A DNA stretch of 64,000 nucleotides, from contig NZ_SCNN01000013.1 in NCBI RefSeq assembly GCF_005503535.1, positions 151,896 through 215,895 on the forward strand. The letters run 5' to 3'. Made by a program: the position numbers and the translations under genes. The stretch's first letter is position 1, and each line of letters begins with the position of its first letter. Below, piece by piece: positions 27,786 through 36,823 of this stretch. The notes under the pieces are model-generated. The model was not told the DNA's origin. It saw nothing but the letters and a program-made list of their open reading frames with translations, and did no database searches. Source of the stretch: Mesorhizobium comanense. GTDB taxonomy: Bacteria; Pseudomonadota; Alphaproteobacteria; Rhizobiales; Rhizobiaceae.

Positions 27786-29162
27786 TCACTCCGCCGGCCG
27801 ATCCGCCGGATAGGGCGTGCGCGCCAGGATCGCCATGCCGATGCCCAGGAACAGGATGATGGCCGCCATGCCGAGCCGCGCCGAGCCGCTGAGCGCGGTG
27901 ATGGTCGCCACCAGGAACGGCGCCAGGAAGCTGGTCGCGCGTCCGGCCAGCGCGTAAATGCCGAAGTAACGGCCCGATTCCGCCGCCGTGACGCTGCGCG
28001 CCATATAGGACCGCGACGACGCCTGCACCGGCCCGAAGGCCAGGCCGATGAGCAGGCCGTAGAGAATGTAGGCCTTCTCGGCCGCCGTGCCGAACAGGCC
28101 GCCCGAATCAGTTGTCGAGAGCTGGATGAGGCCGAGCAGCGTGAAGCCCGGCCCGGTCGAGATGATGCCGATGGTGGCGACCGACAGCATGACCAGCGCG
28201 ATCATCACCACCGCCTTGGAGCCGAGTGCGGTGTCGAGGCGCGCCGCGATCCAGCAGCCGAAGATCGCCACGACATTGAGGATGATACCGAACATGCCGA
28301 TCTCGGTGATCGACCAGTGGAACATTGCCGCCGCGAAGGTGCCGCCCAGCGCCAGCAGCGCATTGACGCCGTCCTGGTAGATCATGCGGGCAACGAGGAA
28401 GCGGAAAATGCCGCCGCGCTTGCGCACCTCAGCCAGCGTCGATTTCAGTTCCGACAGGCCCTCACGCACCGCCGGGCCGATCGGGATGCCCTTGATGGCG
28501 TCCGGGGTGAAGAAGAACATCGGCAGGATGAACAGGAAATACCAGCCAGCGGCCAGCGGCCCCGTGGCGCGCGCGTCCTCGCCGAGCTTCGGATCCAGCC
28601 CGAACAGCGGATCGATGCCGATGATCGTCTTGCCCGTCTCCGGAGATCCGGCCAGGCAGGTGACGACGAAGATCAGCGCGATCATGCCGCCGAGATAGCC
28701 GAGGCCCCAGGCCATGTTGGAGATGCGGCCGATCTCGCTCTTCGGCACCAGCCGCGGCATCATGGAATCGTTGAACACGGTGGAGAATTCCGCCGCCACC
28801 GAGGCCAGCGAGAACAGGGCAACGATGAAGAACAGGTTCGAGCCGGGCGCGGCGAGCCAGAGGAAGGCAAGGCTGATGATCTTGATCGCGGCGAAGAAGG
28901 CGATCCACGGCTTGCGCGGCCCGGTCTGGTCGGCGATCGAACCGAGGATCGGCGACAGCACCGCGATGACCAGCCCGGCCGCGGCGATGCCGTAACCCCA
29001 GACAGCCTGGCCGGTGTTGGGATCGCTTGCCATGCGCGAGACGAAATAGGGGCCGAAGATGAAGGTGGTGACGACCGTGAAGAACGGCTGCGCCGCCCAG
29101 TCGAAGAACATCCAGCCCCAGATGCCGCGTCCGGACGCCCGCTGCACTGTCTCTACCGCCAT
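27786..29162 (-). CDS. MFS transporter, UMF1 / Atg22-like family
   Basis: A 459-residue inner-membrane protein with 12 predicted transmembrane helices. The opening (GWMFFDWAAQPFFTVVTTFIFGPYF) and the later NDSMMPRLVPKSEIGRISNMAWGLGYLGG are typical of the Atg22-like MFS group. LLIGLAFGPVQASSRSYMARS lies in the C-terminal half. Yeast Atg22 is an amino acid exporter; the bacterial substrate is unknown. ATG 29162 (MAVETVQRASG) is preferred over a TTG 69 bases upstream. It is convergent with purH, with a repeat between them. Confidence 0.9.
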   Translation of the reverse strand: MAVETVQRASGRGIWGWMFFDWAAQPFFTVVTTFIFGPYFVSRMASDPNTGQAVWGYGIAAAGLVIAVLSPILGSIADQTGPRKPWIAFFAAIKIISLAFLWLAAPGSNLFFIVALFSLASVAAEFSTVFNDSMMPRLVPKSEIGRISNMAWGLGYLGGMIALIFVVTCLAGSPETGKTIIGIDPLFGLDPKLGEDARATGPLAAGWYFLFILPMFFFTPDAIKGIPIGPAVREGLSELKSTLAEVRKRGGIFRFLVARMIYQDGVNALLALGGTFAAAMFHWSITEIGMFGIILNVVAIFGCWIAARLDTALGSKAVVMIALVMLSVATIGIISTGPGFTLLGLIQLSTTDSGGLFGTAAEKAYILYGLLIGLAFGPVQASSRSYMARSVTAAESGRYFGIYALAGRATSFLAPFLVATITALSGSARLGMAAIILFLGIGMAILARTPYPADRPAE

Positions 29163-29610
29163 GCTGATTCCCCCGGCATCCGCTCCGCCCGCGTCGGGCG
29201 CCATGTCTGCATGTTTTTCATGACCGTGCAAACGACAAGCGTGCAGCTGCCGTTCATTGCTCCTGAGTTCCTCGCCCCGCGCCCGTCTAGGCTATGCACA
29301 CGTCTTGTGTGACCGGCGGGACTTATCAGGGCGAGGTCTGATTTCCGCGTGGTTCCCCCAATCCGTCGCTGCTTCGCAGCGCCACCTTTCCCCCCTCCGG
29401 AGGGAAAGGAAGGGAGCCTCGCTGGACGTGCGCTGGCGGCAAAAAGGCCTGGCGCCTTTCCTCTCCCCCGTCGATCGGGGGGTCCGGAGGGCGGGCGAGA
29501 CCCGTGGCTCGCCCCGGCAGTGCCTCGGCGAAGCCGAGACCGAGTGGGGGCCGACCTCCGTGGCACCAAGACAATGCTTCCGCCACCGCGCCATGCACGC
29601 TATCGAACCC
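29163..29610. other. Intergenic region with family C repeat
   Basis: A 448-bp gap between two leftward genes, filled mostly by the family C repeat (about 29345-29560). The first 180 bp upstream of the Atg22-like gene must contain its promoter. Short frames here are translations of the repeat and are not taken as genes. Confidence 0.5.
29345..29560. repeat. Family C intergenic repeat, copy 1
   Basis: A roughly 215-bp element with inverted ends: GTGGTTCCCCCAATCCGTCG with CTTCGCAGC at the left, CTCGGCGAAGCCGAGACCG with AGTGGGGGCC at the right. CCCCTCCGGAGGGA and CTCCCCCGTCGATCGGGG hairpins are inside. A second copy in the opposite order lies at 56131-56352. No coding function is visible. Confidence 0.75.
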
Positions 29611-32600
29611 TCACATCCCCGTCAGATCGCTCATCAGCCCCGACGCCACCGACAGCCGCGATACCGTGATCTCGCCGCCCTCGGTCAGCGCCTGCAGCCG
29701 CTCGCGGATGCGCGCCACCCGCTCGCCGCCGGCTTCCAGCCAGGCCGCCACGGGATCGGCGGCGCCGACATGGCCGGTGAGCGCGGCGACCGCTATGCCG
29801 CGCCGCGCCGCGCCGATCGTGTCGGTGGCGCGCGACAGCGCAAGCTGATCGTAATAGTCCGAGGGCGTGATCGAGCGCGCGGCGTCCTCGACGCGCGGGA
29901 TGCGGAAGGCATCGGAGACGGCGAAGAACGCCCTGGCGGCGGCGACGATATCGGCGCCGGCGGTGCGCGCGGTCAATGCGATGTCGGGGATCAGTTCCGC
30001 CACCTCGCTCAGCGCCAGTTGCTCGGCGAGCTTTTCCGGCGCGCCGGCCTTGAACAGGCCGTGCCGCTTCTCCTCGATGCGCTCGCGCGAAAAGGCCGGC
30101 AGCAGCGACGCCAGCTTGGGCTCCAGCGCCTTGCGCGCGGCCTGAAGCTCGCCGATACGCTCGCTAAGCGGCGCCGTGCCGGCATCGTTCTTCAGGTACC
30201 AGCCGCTGCTCATGTAGATCAGCCGGCTCACCGCCTGGTAGAGATCGAGCTGGACCTGGCCGTCGATCTGGTTGTCGAGCGCGTCGATCTCGCGGTAGAG
30301 CGCCGGCAGGGCAAAACCATCGCGCACAACCGCGAAGGTGCGCACGACATCCGCCGCGCTGCGGCCTGTCGATTCCTGCAACCGGTTGACGAAAGACGGT
30401 CCGCCGCGATTGACGAGATCGTTGGCCACGACCCGGGCGATGATCTCGCGGCGCAGCCGGTGGCCGTGGATTTCGGTGGCGTATTTCTTGGCCATCCGCT
30501 CCGGGAAATAGCCCATCAGGTCGCGGTCGAAATGCGCGTCGTCGGGCACGTCGCTGGCGACGATGTCGGAAAACAGCACGATCTTGGCATAGGCGAGCAG
30601 CACGCCGAGCTCGGCCCGGGTCAAGGGTTCGCCGCGCGCCTCGCGCTCGGCAAGCGCCGCCGGCGAAGGCAGCGTCTCGACGGCCCGGTCGAGCAGGCCG
30701 CGCGCCTCCAGCGCCGCCATGAAGCGGGCCTGGTGCGCGATGTCGGCCAGGCCGCGCTTGCGCGCGACCGAAAGCGCCAGCGTCTGCTGGTAGTTGTTGG
30801 ACAGCACCAGTGCGCCGACCTCGTCGGTCATCTCGGCCAGGAGCTTGTTGCGGGCCGGGCGCGTCAGCGATCCCTTGCGCATGGCCGAGGCCAGCGCGAT
30901 CTTGATGTTGACCTCGACGTCGGAACAGTTGACGCCGCCGGAATTGTCGATGGCATCGGAATTGCAGCGGCCGCCATTCATGCCGAACTCGATGCGCGCC
31001 CGTTGCGTGACGCCCAGATTGGCGCCCTCGCCGATAACCTTGGCGCGCACATCGAGCGCGGTGACGCGGATGGCGTCGTTGGCGCGGTCGCCGACCTCGG
31101 CATTGGTTTCGCCGGATGCCCTGAGATATGTGCCGATGCCGCCGAACCACAAAAGGTCGACCGACGCCTTGAGGATGGCGGTCATGATCTCGACCGGCGT
31201 GGCGGTCGTCTTCGCCAGTCCGATCGCCTCCGCGGCGGCCGCCGGCAAGGTGATCGACTTTTGGCTGCGCGAGACGATGACGCCGCCATCCGAAAGCTTC
31301 GACTTGTCATAGTCCTGCCAGCTCGAGCGCGGCAGGGCGAACATGCGCTGCCGTTCGGCCAGCGACGCCGCCATATCCGGATTGGGATCGATGAAGATGT
31401 CGCGATGATCGAACGCCGCGATCAGCTTGGTCTGCGGCGACAAGAGCATGCCGTTGCCGAACACGTCGCCCGACATGTCGCCGACACCGACGACGGTGAA
31501 GGGCGAGGTCTGGATATCGCGGTTCATCTCGCGGAAATGCCGCTTCACCGCCTCCCAGGCACCCTTGGCGGTGATGCCCATCTTCTTGTGGTCGTAACCG
31601 GCCGAGCCGCCGCTGGCAAAGGCGTCGTCGAGCCAGAAATGATGCTTCTCCGAGATGGCGTTGGCGGTATCGGAGAACGTCGCCGTACCCTTGTCGGCGG
31701 CGACGACGAAATAGGGATCGTCCTGGTCGCGGCGCACGACGTCGGCCGGCGGGATCACGCCGTCCAGTCCGATATTGTCGGTGATCGACAGCAGGCTGGA
31801 AACGAAGTTCTTGTATGCCGAGGTGCCCGCCTCGAAGATCGCGTCACGGCTGCCGCCTGCCGGAAGGCGCTTCGGGAAGAAGCCGCCCTTGGCGCCCACC
31901 GGCACGATGACGGCATTCTTGACCTGCTGTGCCTTGACCAGGCCCAGCACCTCGGTGCGGTAATCCTGGGCGCGGTCCGACCAGCGCAGGCCGCCGCGCG
32001 CCACCGGGCCAAACCGCAGATGCAGGCCCTCGACCTCGGAACCGTAGACGAAAATCTCGCGCCATGGCCTTGGCGCCGGCAGACCCTCCACCGCCTGCGA
32101 TTCGAGCTTGATGGCCAGCGACTGGCCTTTCTCCTTCGTATCGGCGACGAAATGATTGGTGCGCACCGAAGCTTCGATCAGGTTGAGATAGCGGCGGATG
32201 ATGGTGTCGTCATCGATGTTGGGCACATCTTCCAGCGCATCCTTGATCTTGGCCTTCAGGTGCTTTGCCGCCACCGCGCCCTCGCCCAGCGCCGTCGGCC
32301 CAAGCCTGGCTATGAACAATTCATGCAGGCCGCGCGCGATCTGCGGATAGCGGTTGAGCGCGGCGGCGATGAAATCCTGGCTTTGCGGAATGCCGACCTG
32401 CTGTAGATAGCGGCCATAGGCGCGCAGGATCGTGATCTCGCCCGACCACAGGCCGGCGGTCTGGGCAAGGCCGTTGTAACCGTCATTGTCGACATCGCCG
32501 CGCCACACCGACAGGAACGCGTCCTCGAACAGGGCCCCGCCATCGGCAAGGTCGATCGGCTTGCCGTAGCTGTTCTCCAGCTCCATGTCGTGAATGAAAA

Positions 32601-34398
32601 CCAGGCCGGAGGTGTCGTCGCCGACCTCGAAAGTGCGCTCGCTGATGACGCGGAAGCCGATGTTCTCCAGCACCGGCACGCGCCGCGACAACGCGACCGG
32701 GCTGCCATGGTGGTAAATCTTCAGCGCCGCCTGGTGCGGCTTCTGCTCGGCATGGCGATAATAGTCGATGGCGATCGGATTTTCGGCATTGATTCTGGCG
32801 ATGCGCCCGGCATCGACCAGCGCCACCGCGGCGCTGAACGAATCCCGGTAGCTTTCAGGCAGCCGGGCGGCGATGGCTTTCAAGGTCTGGTCCCCGCCAT
32901 CGGCATCCGCCGCGTCGGACAGGGCATCCTCCCAGGTCCGCACGATGTCGCGGATCGCGGCCTCGATTGTCGCCTGCTCGACCTTCGGCGTCTTGCCGCC
33001 GGAGCGGCCGATGATGAAGTGGACGCGGGCCAACCCCCCCTCGGGGAAGGCCGGGTAGTAGGCCGACAGCCGGCCTTCGAACACGGTTTTCAGATAGGTG
33101 CCGATCTTCTCGCGCACGACGCTGTCGTAGCGGTCGCGCGGCACGAAGACGAGGATCGAGACGAAGCGGTCGAACTGGTCGGCGCGCACCAGCGCCCGGA
33201 CACGCGGCCGCTCGACCAGGCCCAGTATGGCCGCCGCGTGCTTGCGCAGGATCGGCACCGGAACCTGGAACAGTTCGTCGCGCGGGTAGCTTTCCAGCAC
33301 GTTGATCAACGCCTTGCCGGAGTGGTCGTGCCGATCGAAGCCGGACTTGGCGATGATGGTTTCGGCTTTGGACCTGAGATACGGGATCTTCATCACCGAG
33401 CGCGTGTAGGCGGTGGAGGTGAACAGCCCGACGATGCGCAGCTCTCCTGCCAGCGTGCCCTTGGCGGTGTAGGTCTTGACGCCGATGTAGTCGAGATAGA
33501 TGCGGCGGTGCACGGAAGACTTGGCATTGGCCTTGGTGACGATCAGCGGTTCGGGCCCATGCAGGAAGGCGCGGATTTCGGGCGTGGTCGTCACCGCCTC
33601 GGTGCCGCGCCTGAGCACCAGCACGTCGGGATCGGACAGGATGCCGAGACCGGGCTTGTCGGCGCGCTCCAGCGTGCCGCTTTCCTCGCCGCCGGTGTAC
33701 TTGAACTCGCGCATGCCGAGGAAAGTGAAATTGTCGTCGCGCAGCCATTCGAGGAAGGCAATCGCCTCGGCGACGCTCTTCTTGTCCAGCGGCACCGCCG
33801 AATAGCGGAATTCCGAGATCGCCTGGTCGAGACGGGCCAGCATCGGCCGCCAGTCGTTGACCGCGGCGTGCACCTGGCCAAGCATCTTGCGCAGCCGCTC
33901 GGTCAAGGCATTCGCCTGCTCCGTCGTCAGCCTGGGAATATGCACATGGATGACGCTCAGCCGGTCATGGCTGCCGTCGTCCTTGGCGAAATTGCCGTCG
34001 CCGAGGATTTCCTCGACACCACGCTTGCCGTGCCGGACGGTGATGACCGGATGGGTGACGAGCGTCGGCTCGCCGGCGGTCTCCGTGACCTCGCCCAGGA
34101 TGGAATCGAACAGGAACGGCATGTTGTCGTTGACGACGGTGATGACCGTCACCGGCCGGCCTTCGCGAACGACGCCCGAATCGGCCTCGACGGCGACGAC
34201 GCATTCGCCCTTCTTGTGCCCGGCCACCGCCTGGCCGGCGAGATCGGCGGCGCGTTCGAGGTCCGCCGCGTCGTAGGTCGCGATGTCTTCCGCCGGCGCG
34301 CGGGCAAGCAGGTAATCGGCAAGCCTGGCCGGCCTTTCCTCGGTCTTCGCCGCCGTTGCCTTCTTCTTCGACTTAGCTGCGGATTTCACGCTGGCCAT
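29611..34398 (-). CDS. gdhB: NAD-specific glutamate dehydrogenase, large 180-kDa type
   Basis: A 1595-residue enzyme oxidising glutamate to 2-oxoglutarate and ammonia with NAD, the GDH-180 class found in many proteobacteria. It has a long N-terminal ACT-containing regulatory region (about 1-700). The catalytic core follows (about 750-1250), with FGPVARGGLRWSDRAQDYRTE, the lysine-bearing VPVGAKGGFFPKRLP, and VGVGDMSGDVFGNGML. A C-terminal helical region closes it. The length matches the family and no frame break is seen. It is probably transcribed alone. The gene name varies between species. Confidence 0.96.
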   Translation of the reverse strand: MASVKSAAKSKKKATAAKTEERPARLADYLLARAPAEDIATYDAADLERAADLAGQAVAGHKKGECVVAVEADSGVVREGRPVTVITVVNDNMPFLFDSILGEVTETAGEPTLVTHPVITVRHGKRGVEEILGDGNFAKDDGSHDRLSVIHVHIPRLTTEQANALTERLRKMLGQVHAAVNDWRPMLARLDQAISEFRYSAVPLDKKSVAEAIAFLEWLRDDNFTFLGMREFKYTGGEESGTLERADKPGLGILSDPDVLVLRRGTEAVTTTPEIRAFLHGPEPLIVTKANAKSSVHRRIYLDYIGVKTYTAKGTLAGELRIVGLFTSTAYTRSVMKIPYLRSKAETIIAKSGFDRHDHSGKALINVLESYPRDELFQVPVPILRKHAAAILGLVERPRVRALVRADQFDRFVSILVFVPRDRYDSVVREKIGTYLKTVFEGRLSAYYPAFPEGGLARVHFIIGRSGGKTPKVEQATIEAAIRDIVRTWEDALSDAADADGGDQTLKAIAARLPESYRDSFSAAVALVDAGRIARINAENPIAIDYYRHAEQKPHQAALKIYHHGSPVALSRRVPVLENIGFRVISERTFEVGDDTSGLVFIHDMELENSYGKPIDLADGGALFEDAFLSVWRGDVDNDGYNGLAQTAGLWSGEITILRAYGRYLQQVGIPQSQDFIAAALNRYPQIARGLHELFIARLGPTALGEGAVAAKHLKAKIKDALEDVPNIDDDTIIRRYLNLIEASVRTNHFVADTKEKGQSLAIKLESQAVEGLPAPRPWREIFVYGSEVEGLHLRFGPVARGGLRWSDRAQDYRTEVLGLVKAQQVKNAVIVPVGAKGGFFPKRLPAGGSRDAIFEAGTSAYKNFVSSLLSITDNIGLDGVIPPADVVRRDQDDPYFVVAADKGTATFSDTANAISEKHHFWLDDAFASGGSAGYDHKKMGITAKGAWEAVKRHFREMNRDIQTSPFTVVGVGDMSGDVFGNGMLLSPQTKLIAAFDHRDIFIDPNPDMAASLAERQRMFALPRSSWQDYDKSKLSDGGVIVSRSQKSITLPAAAAEAIGLAKTTATPVEIMTAILKASVDLLWFGGIGTYLRASGETNAEVGDRANDAIRVTALDVRAKVIGEGANLGVTQRARIEFGMNGGRCNSDAIDNSGGVNCSDVEVNIKIALASAMRKGSLTRPARNKLLAEMTDEVGALVLSNNYQQTLALSVARKRGLADIAHQARFMAALEARGLLDRAVETLPSPAALAEREARGEPLTRAELGVLLAYAKIVLFSDIVASDVPDDAHFDRDLMGYFPERMAKKYATEIHGHRLRREIIARVVANDLVNRGGPSFVNRLQESTGRSAADVVRTFAVVRDGFALPALYREIDALDNQIDGQVQLDLYQAVSRLIYMSSGWYLKNDAGTAPLSERIGELQAARKALEPKLASLLPAFSRERIEEKRHGLFKAGAPEKLAEQLALSEVAELIPDIALTARTAGADIVAAARAFFAVSDAFRIPRVEDAARSITPSDYYDQLALSRATDTIGAARRGIAVAALTGHVGAADPVAAWLEAGGERVARIRERLQALTEGGEITVSRLSVASGLMSDLTGM

Positions 34399-34535
34399 GA
34401 CGCTTCTTTGCCTCCCGTCGCATGCTTTTGTGACTATGGTAGCAGATGACCGCTGTTTGGCGACAAAGGTTTGACGGCTTGCCGAGAATTATCGGATTTC
34501 GGCGGCAAACGACCCCCAAAGAGGAGAAATGACCC

Positions 34536-35099
34536 ATGACCGGCAGGATTTCGGCGCTCGATCTGGCCCCGGGAGAGCTGAGCGAGCCGACAAAGGCCTA
34601 TTTTGCAAAATGCGAGGAAAAGCTCGGTCTGGTCCCCAATGTGCTCAGGACCTATGCGTTCGACGACAGGAAGCTGCGCGCCTTCACCGACATGTACAAC
34701 GACCTGATGCTGGGTGAATCCGGCCTGTCGAAGCTGGAGCGCGAGATGATCGCGGTCGCCGTCTCCTCGATCAACCACTGCTATTACTGCCTGACCGCGC
34801 ATGGCGCGGCGGTGCGCCAGCTCTCAGGCGACCCGGCGCTCGGCGAGATGATGGTGATGAATTTCCGCGCCGCCGATCTTTCAGCCAGGCAGACCGCGAT
34901 GCTGGAATTCGCCGTCAAGCTGACCGAAGCGCCGGCGAAAATCGTCGAGGCCGACCGTGCGGCCCTGCGCCAGGCAGGCTTCAGCGACCGCGACATCTGG
35001 GACATCGCCTCGACGGCAGCCTTCTTCAACATGTCGAACCGCGTGGCCGCGGCGATCGACATGCGGCCGAACGACGAATATCACGCCATGGCAAGATGA
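34536..35099 (+). CDS. AhpD/carboxymuconolactone decarboxylase-like peroxidase-related protein
   Basis: A 187-residue all-helical protein of the peroxidase-related branch of the AhpD-like superfamily. The redox motif is C82-YY-C85 with H89, in INHCYYCLTAHG. The segment preceding it (SGLSKLEREMIAVAVSS) and the tail (FNMSNRVAAAIDMRPNDEYH) fit the family. It probably takes part in thiol-dependent peroxide defence. The start is ATG 34536, behind GAGGAG at 34519-34524. It is divergent from the NAD-GDH gene. Confidence 0.92.
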   Translation: MTGRISALDLAPGELSEPTKAYFAKCEEKLGLVPNVLRTYAFDDRKLRAFTDMYNDLMLGESGLSKLEREMIAVAVSSINHCYYCLTAHGAAVRQLSGDPALGEMMVMNFRAADLSARQTAMLEFAVKLTEAPAKIVEADRAALRQAGFSDRDIWDIASTAAFFNMSNRVAAAIDMRPNDEYHAMAR

Positions 35100-35134
35100 T
35101 GGCTTTCCTCGCCCCGTGATCGGGACGAGGAAAA

Positions 35135-35746
35135 TCAGCGCGCCGCGATGGCGGCCGCCGCGCCGGCCATCGTCGTGGCACTGACGCGGTTGGCGATCTT
35201 CATGGCGCGCTTGCTCTTCAACAGCTTGCGCGCCTGCGAGGCGGCAAGCACCCAGGCGAGATCGATGGCGATCAGAACCACCGCCATCGTCGCCGTCAAT
35301 TCGACCCAGCCGACGATGCTGACCGAAGCGAGGTCGATGATGGTCGGCAGCAGCGCCAGGTAGAACATCATGATCTTGGGATTGCCGAGCGTGACGGCCA
35401 TGCCGGCGAAGAACAGCTTTGCCGGGGAATCCTCGCGCGGCATCTCGCCCTCCTTGGCGTCGACGGGCGCTGTCCACATCTTCCAGGCGAGATAGGCGAG
35501 ATAGAGAACACCGGCCCATTTCACCGCGACAAAGGCCAGATGGAACGTCTGCGCCACCACGGCAAGGCCGAACACCGCCAGTGAAAGCCAGATGGCTTCG
35601 CCGATCCACATGGCGAGCAGGAACGGGAACACGTCGCGAAAACCCTTCGAGATGACGCGCGCCACGAGAGCCGCGATCGAGGGTCCGGGCGACCCGGCTG
35701 CGACGAACAGCGCAGCTGCGAAAATGAGGAGCGAGGTGAGGTGCAT
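35135..35746 (-). CDS. LysE/RhtB family amino acid exporter
   Basis: A 203-residue inner-membrane protein with five or six predicted transmembrane helices. The N-terminal SPGPSIAALVARVISKGFRD carries the family's SPGP motif. The middle has WAGVLYLAYLAWKMW and KLFFAGMAVTLGNPKIMMFYLALLP, all standard for LysE/RhtB translocators. These export amino acids such as homoserine, threonine or lysine; the substrate here cannot be said. It is convergent with the AhpD-like gene, with only about 35 bp between stops. Confidence 0.93.
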   Translation of the reverse strand: MHLTSLLIFAAALFVAAGSPGPSIAALVARVISKGFRDVFPFLLAMWIGEAIWLSLAVFGLAVVAQTFHLAFVAVKWAGVLYLAYLAWKMWTAPVDAKEGEMPREDSPAKLFFAGMAVTLGNPKIMMFYLALLPTIIDLASVSIVGWVELTATMAVVLIAIDLAWVLAASQARKLLKSKRAMKIANRVSATTMAGAAAAIAAR

Positions 35747-36136
35747 GGCGAAGATCCCGGTTTTGGACTGGCCGATCTTAACCCAAGAAGGGAAACTTCG
35801 GCAAAGTCGGCACGTGCCGCCCCTTGCCCATCCGTCGCCGCATCGCTAGAAGACCCGCCGCGAAACAATTTTCGAGCTTCATTTTGCCTCAGTAACCGCC
35901 GGTCTCGCCAACTCCCCTGACCACACCTGCAGGGCCCCGCATCAGCGGTGCCTGCGTATTTTCACGTGTTCCTCAGGCGGCGGTTCGAGACCGGTTTGGC
36001 ACTGCTGAACCGTTGTCGCGCGCTTGTCGCCGTGACACATGACTTCCGACCATAGCTAGCTCTCGCCACGCCGTGCCCGCATGGGCATCTCGACATTGCC
36101 GGCCTGAAGAACTTCCGCACTGGAAGGTTTTTCGGC
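35747..36136. other. Intergenic region between lysE-type and DUF1062 genes
   Basis: A 390-bp divergent gap. It should hold both promoters. I see no repeat of the families found elsewhere, no tRNA and no convincing small gene. Several short inverted pieces occur around 35975-36015 and near 36052 (AGCTAGCT) but none is long enough to call. Confidence 0.4.
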
Positions 36137-36763
36137 TTGTCCCAACATCTTGTTATCCGCTGGACGATCGTGCCCGGCACCGCGCCCCGACCTCTCATCA
36201 ACTGCAACCGCTGCGGCCCGGCGAAAGCCTATCGCAGCAGCGACAAGTTCCGCGTCAACGCCAACGGCAAGCGCATCGACGTCTGGCTGATCTACCGCTG
36301 CGTCGACTGTGACAATTCCTGGAATTTCGGCATTTTCGAACGCTGCAACCGCCGTGACATCGAACCGGCGCTGCTGCGGGCGCTGGAGAGCAACGACCCC
36401 GCGCTGGCGCGGCGCCATGCCTTCGACATCGTCGCCCTGCGCAACCAGGCGGGACGTGTGGAGGAGTTTCCCGATGTCGCGGTGGACAAGCAGGTGCTCG
36501 CCGGCACCAGGGACAGCGCGGCCGCCCTGGAACTGCGGCTTGGGCTGGACATGCCGACATCGCTTCGGCTCGACCGCCTGCTCGCCAACGAACTCGGCAT
36601 TTCGCGCTCGCGGCTCCAGGCGCTGGAGGAACGGCGCCTGCTGGTGGTCGATCCTGACGGGACCAAGGCCTTGCGCAAGGCGGCCCGCACGGGAACGACG
36701 GTCCGCGTCGACCTGGCGAACGAGCCGGATCGGCAAGCCATCATCCGCGCGGCCGGCGGATAA
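36137..36763 (+). CDS. DUF1062 family zinc-ribbon protein
   Basis: A 208-residue protein of unknown function. The N-terminal part carries two CxxC knuckles, C23-NR-C26 and C55-VD-C58, forming a likely zinc ribbon around RSSDKFRVNANGKRIDVWLI. The C-terminal part has RLDRLLANELGISRSRLQAL followed by EERRLLVVD, resembling an S4-type RNA-binding helix pair. Nucleic-acid or tRNA-related binding is therefore plausible, but this is inference. The start is a TTG (36137) that gives the expected N-terminus. It is convergent with typA through a strong shared terminator. Confidence 0.85.
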   Translation: MSQHLVIRWTIVPGTAPRPLINCNRCGPAKAYRSSDKFRVNANGKRIDVWLIYRCVDCDNSWNFGIFERCNRRDIEPALLRALESNDPALARRHAFDIVALRNQAGRVEEFPDVAVDKQVLAGTRDSAAALELRLGLDMPTSLRLDRLLANELGISRSRLQALEERRLLVVDPDGTKALRKAARTGTTVRVDLANEPDRQAIIRAAGG

Positions 36764-36767
36764 ACGA

Positions 36768-36802
36768 GAGAGGGGCGGAGCACCTGGTGCTCCGCCCCTC
36801 TC
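36768..36802. terminator. Bidirectional terminator between DUF1062 and typA
   Basis: GAGAGGGGCGGAGCAC (36768-36783) pairs perfectly with GTGCTCCGCCCCTCTC (36787-36802) around a three-base loop. It lies five bases after the DUF1062 stop codon and 22 bases from the typA stop codon. The flank toward typA is A/T-rich. It serves both converging genes. Confidence 0.85.
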
Positions 36803-36823
36803 GGAAAATCGTCGGACGAAAAA

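Noticed and set aside
29257..32406. A 1049-codon open frame on the plus strand opposite the NAD-glutamate dehydrogenase
   Set aside because: Antisense shadow of a clearly identified gene; arginine- and histidine-rich translation without family features.
32590..34449. A 619-codon frame opposite the 5' part of the NAD-GDH gene
   Set aside because: Antisense shadow with the same low-information composition.
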